Positions 5,723 to 5,830 of a stretch of 5,830 nucleotides of DNA are shown in pieces. Both the position numbers and the translations under genes were made by a program. How positions within the stretch are numbered: position 1 is the stretch's first letter; each line of letters starts with the position of its first letter. Under the pieces are notes generated by a model. That model ran no database searches and had not been told where the DNA came from. It saw only the letters and a program-made list of their open reading frames with translations. Origin of the DNA: Chloroflexota bacterium (GTDB lineage Bacteria > Chloroflexota > Limnocylindria > Limnocylindrales > CSP1-4); assembly GCA_021812735.1 (NCBI GenBank), contig JAKAMV010000661.1, positions 1 through 5,830 on the forward strand. The letters are read 5' to 3'.

Positions 5723-5745
5723 TGTCAAGCCGCGGCCGCTGTCAA
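5723..5745 (-). repeat. Two direct copies of CTTGACA, possible -35 element
   Basis: On the minus strand CTTGACA occurs twice (5746-5740 and 5729-5723), 17 bases apart start to start, separated by GCGGCCGCGG. TTGACA is the exact sigma-70 -35 consensus. The first copy lies within the last codons of the partial upstream gene; the second overlaps its TGA stop. Seventeen bases after the first copy is TAGGAG (5722-5717), a poor -10 that also overlaps the ribosome site, so promoter function is uncertain. Confidence 0.3.
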
Positions 5746-5829
5746 GGCGGATGCTGCGTCGGCACGTGCGGTCTCGTCGGCCGAGAGGCGGCGGAAGACC
5801 TCGTCGCTGACCCGCCGGCGGAGGGCCCT
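5725..5829 (-). CDS. Partial gene, last 34 codons, resembling the C-terminus of an IS110-type transposase
   Basis: The frame is open from the right edge to TGA at 5727-5725 and encodes RALRRRVSDEVFRRLSADET followed by an alanine-rich tail. The RALRRRVSDEVFRRL stretch resembles the end of IS110/IS116 DEDD transposases, where R-LKRR-SD-VYR-L is common shortly before the stop. With so little sequence this is a recollection-based match, and an unrelated protein ending in a basic helix cannot be excluded. The stop lies 14 bases before the GTG of the membrane-protein gene, so the two are either co-transcribed or the gene sits exactly at the end of an inserted element. Confidence 0.45.
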   Translation of the reverse strand, partial: RALRRRVSDEVFRRLSADETARADAASALTAAAA

Positions 5830-5830
5830 G

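Noticed and set aside
5732..5739. GCGGCCGC palindrome between the two TTGACA copies
   Set aside because: It is pure G/C, falls within the alanine codons of the partial gene, and such palindromes are common in GC-rich coding DNA.

Overview
The window is very GC-rich (well above 70% G+C by eye), with strong G/C third-position preference and tightly packed genes. No marker gene fixes the taxonomy. The fused MoaD-MoaE gene, the divergent B12-aminomutase homologue and the probable leaderless starts would fit a GC-rich soil or groundwater Chloroflexota or Actinomycetota. That placement is inference only.

Layout, left to right. Bases 1-350 carry the C-terminal part or whole of an unrecognised plus-strand gene. 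It converges, across a hairpin-forming 27-bp gap, on a minus-strand HtrA-like trypsin/PDZ protease (378-1277). A short AT-rich intergenic region (1278-1369) separates the protease from a divergent HxlR-family winged-helix regulator (1370-1810). This region holds a perfect 8-3-8 palindrome placed on the predicted protease transcription start, so the simplest model is a regulator that controls the protease and perhaps itself. The regulator converges on the next minus-strand gene so tightly that one CTAG supplies both stop codons.

From 5829 down to 1807, all genes lie on the minus strand with short gaps and look like one operon or two overlapping units. In transcription order they are: the last 34 codons of a gene entering from the right edge, resembling the end of an IS110-type transposase; an eight-helix membrane protein with a GTG start; a MoaD-MoaE fusion (MoaX-type molybdopterin synthase); a divergent homologue of the lysine 5,6-aminomutase alpha subunit; and a YdeI/OmpD-associated family protein.

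The most unusual item is the aminomutase homologue. The fold-level similarity is clear, but by hand alignment the residues that hold PLP and substrate in the clostridial enzyme are all replaced, and no beta subunit (KamE) is encoded beside it. It is probably not a lysine aminomutase and its real role is open. I see no CRISPR array, tRNA, rRNA or recognisable riboswitch. No stretch longer than about 100 bases lacks a gene.
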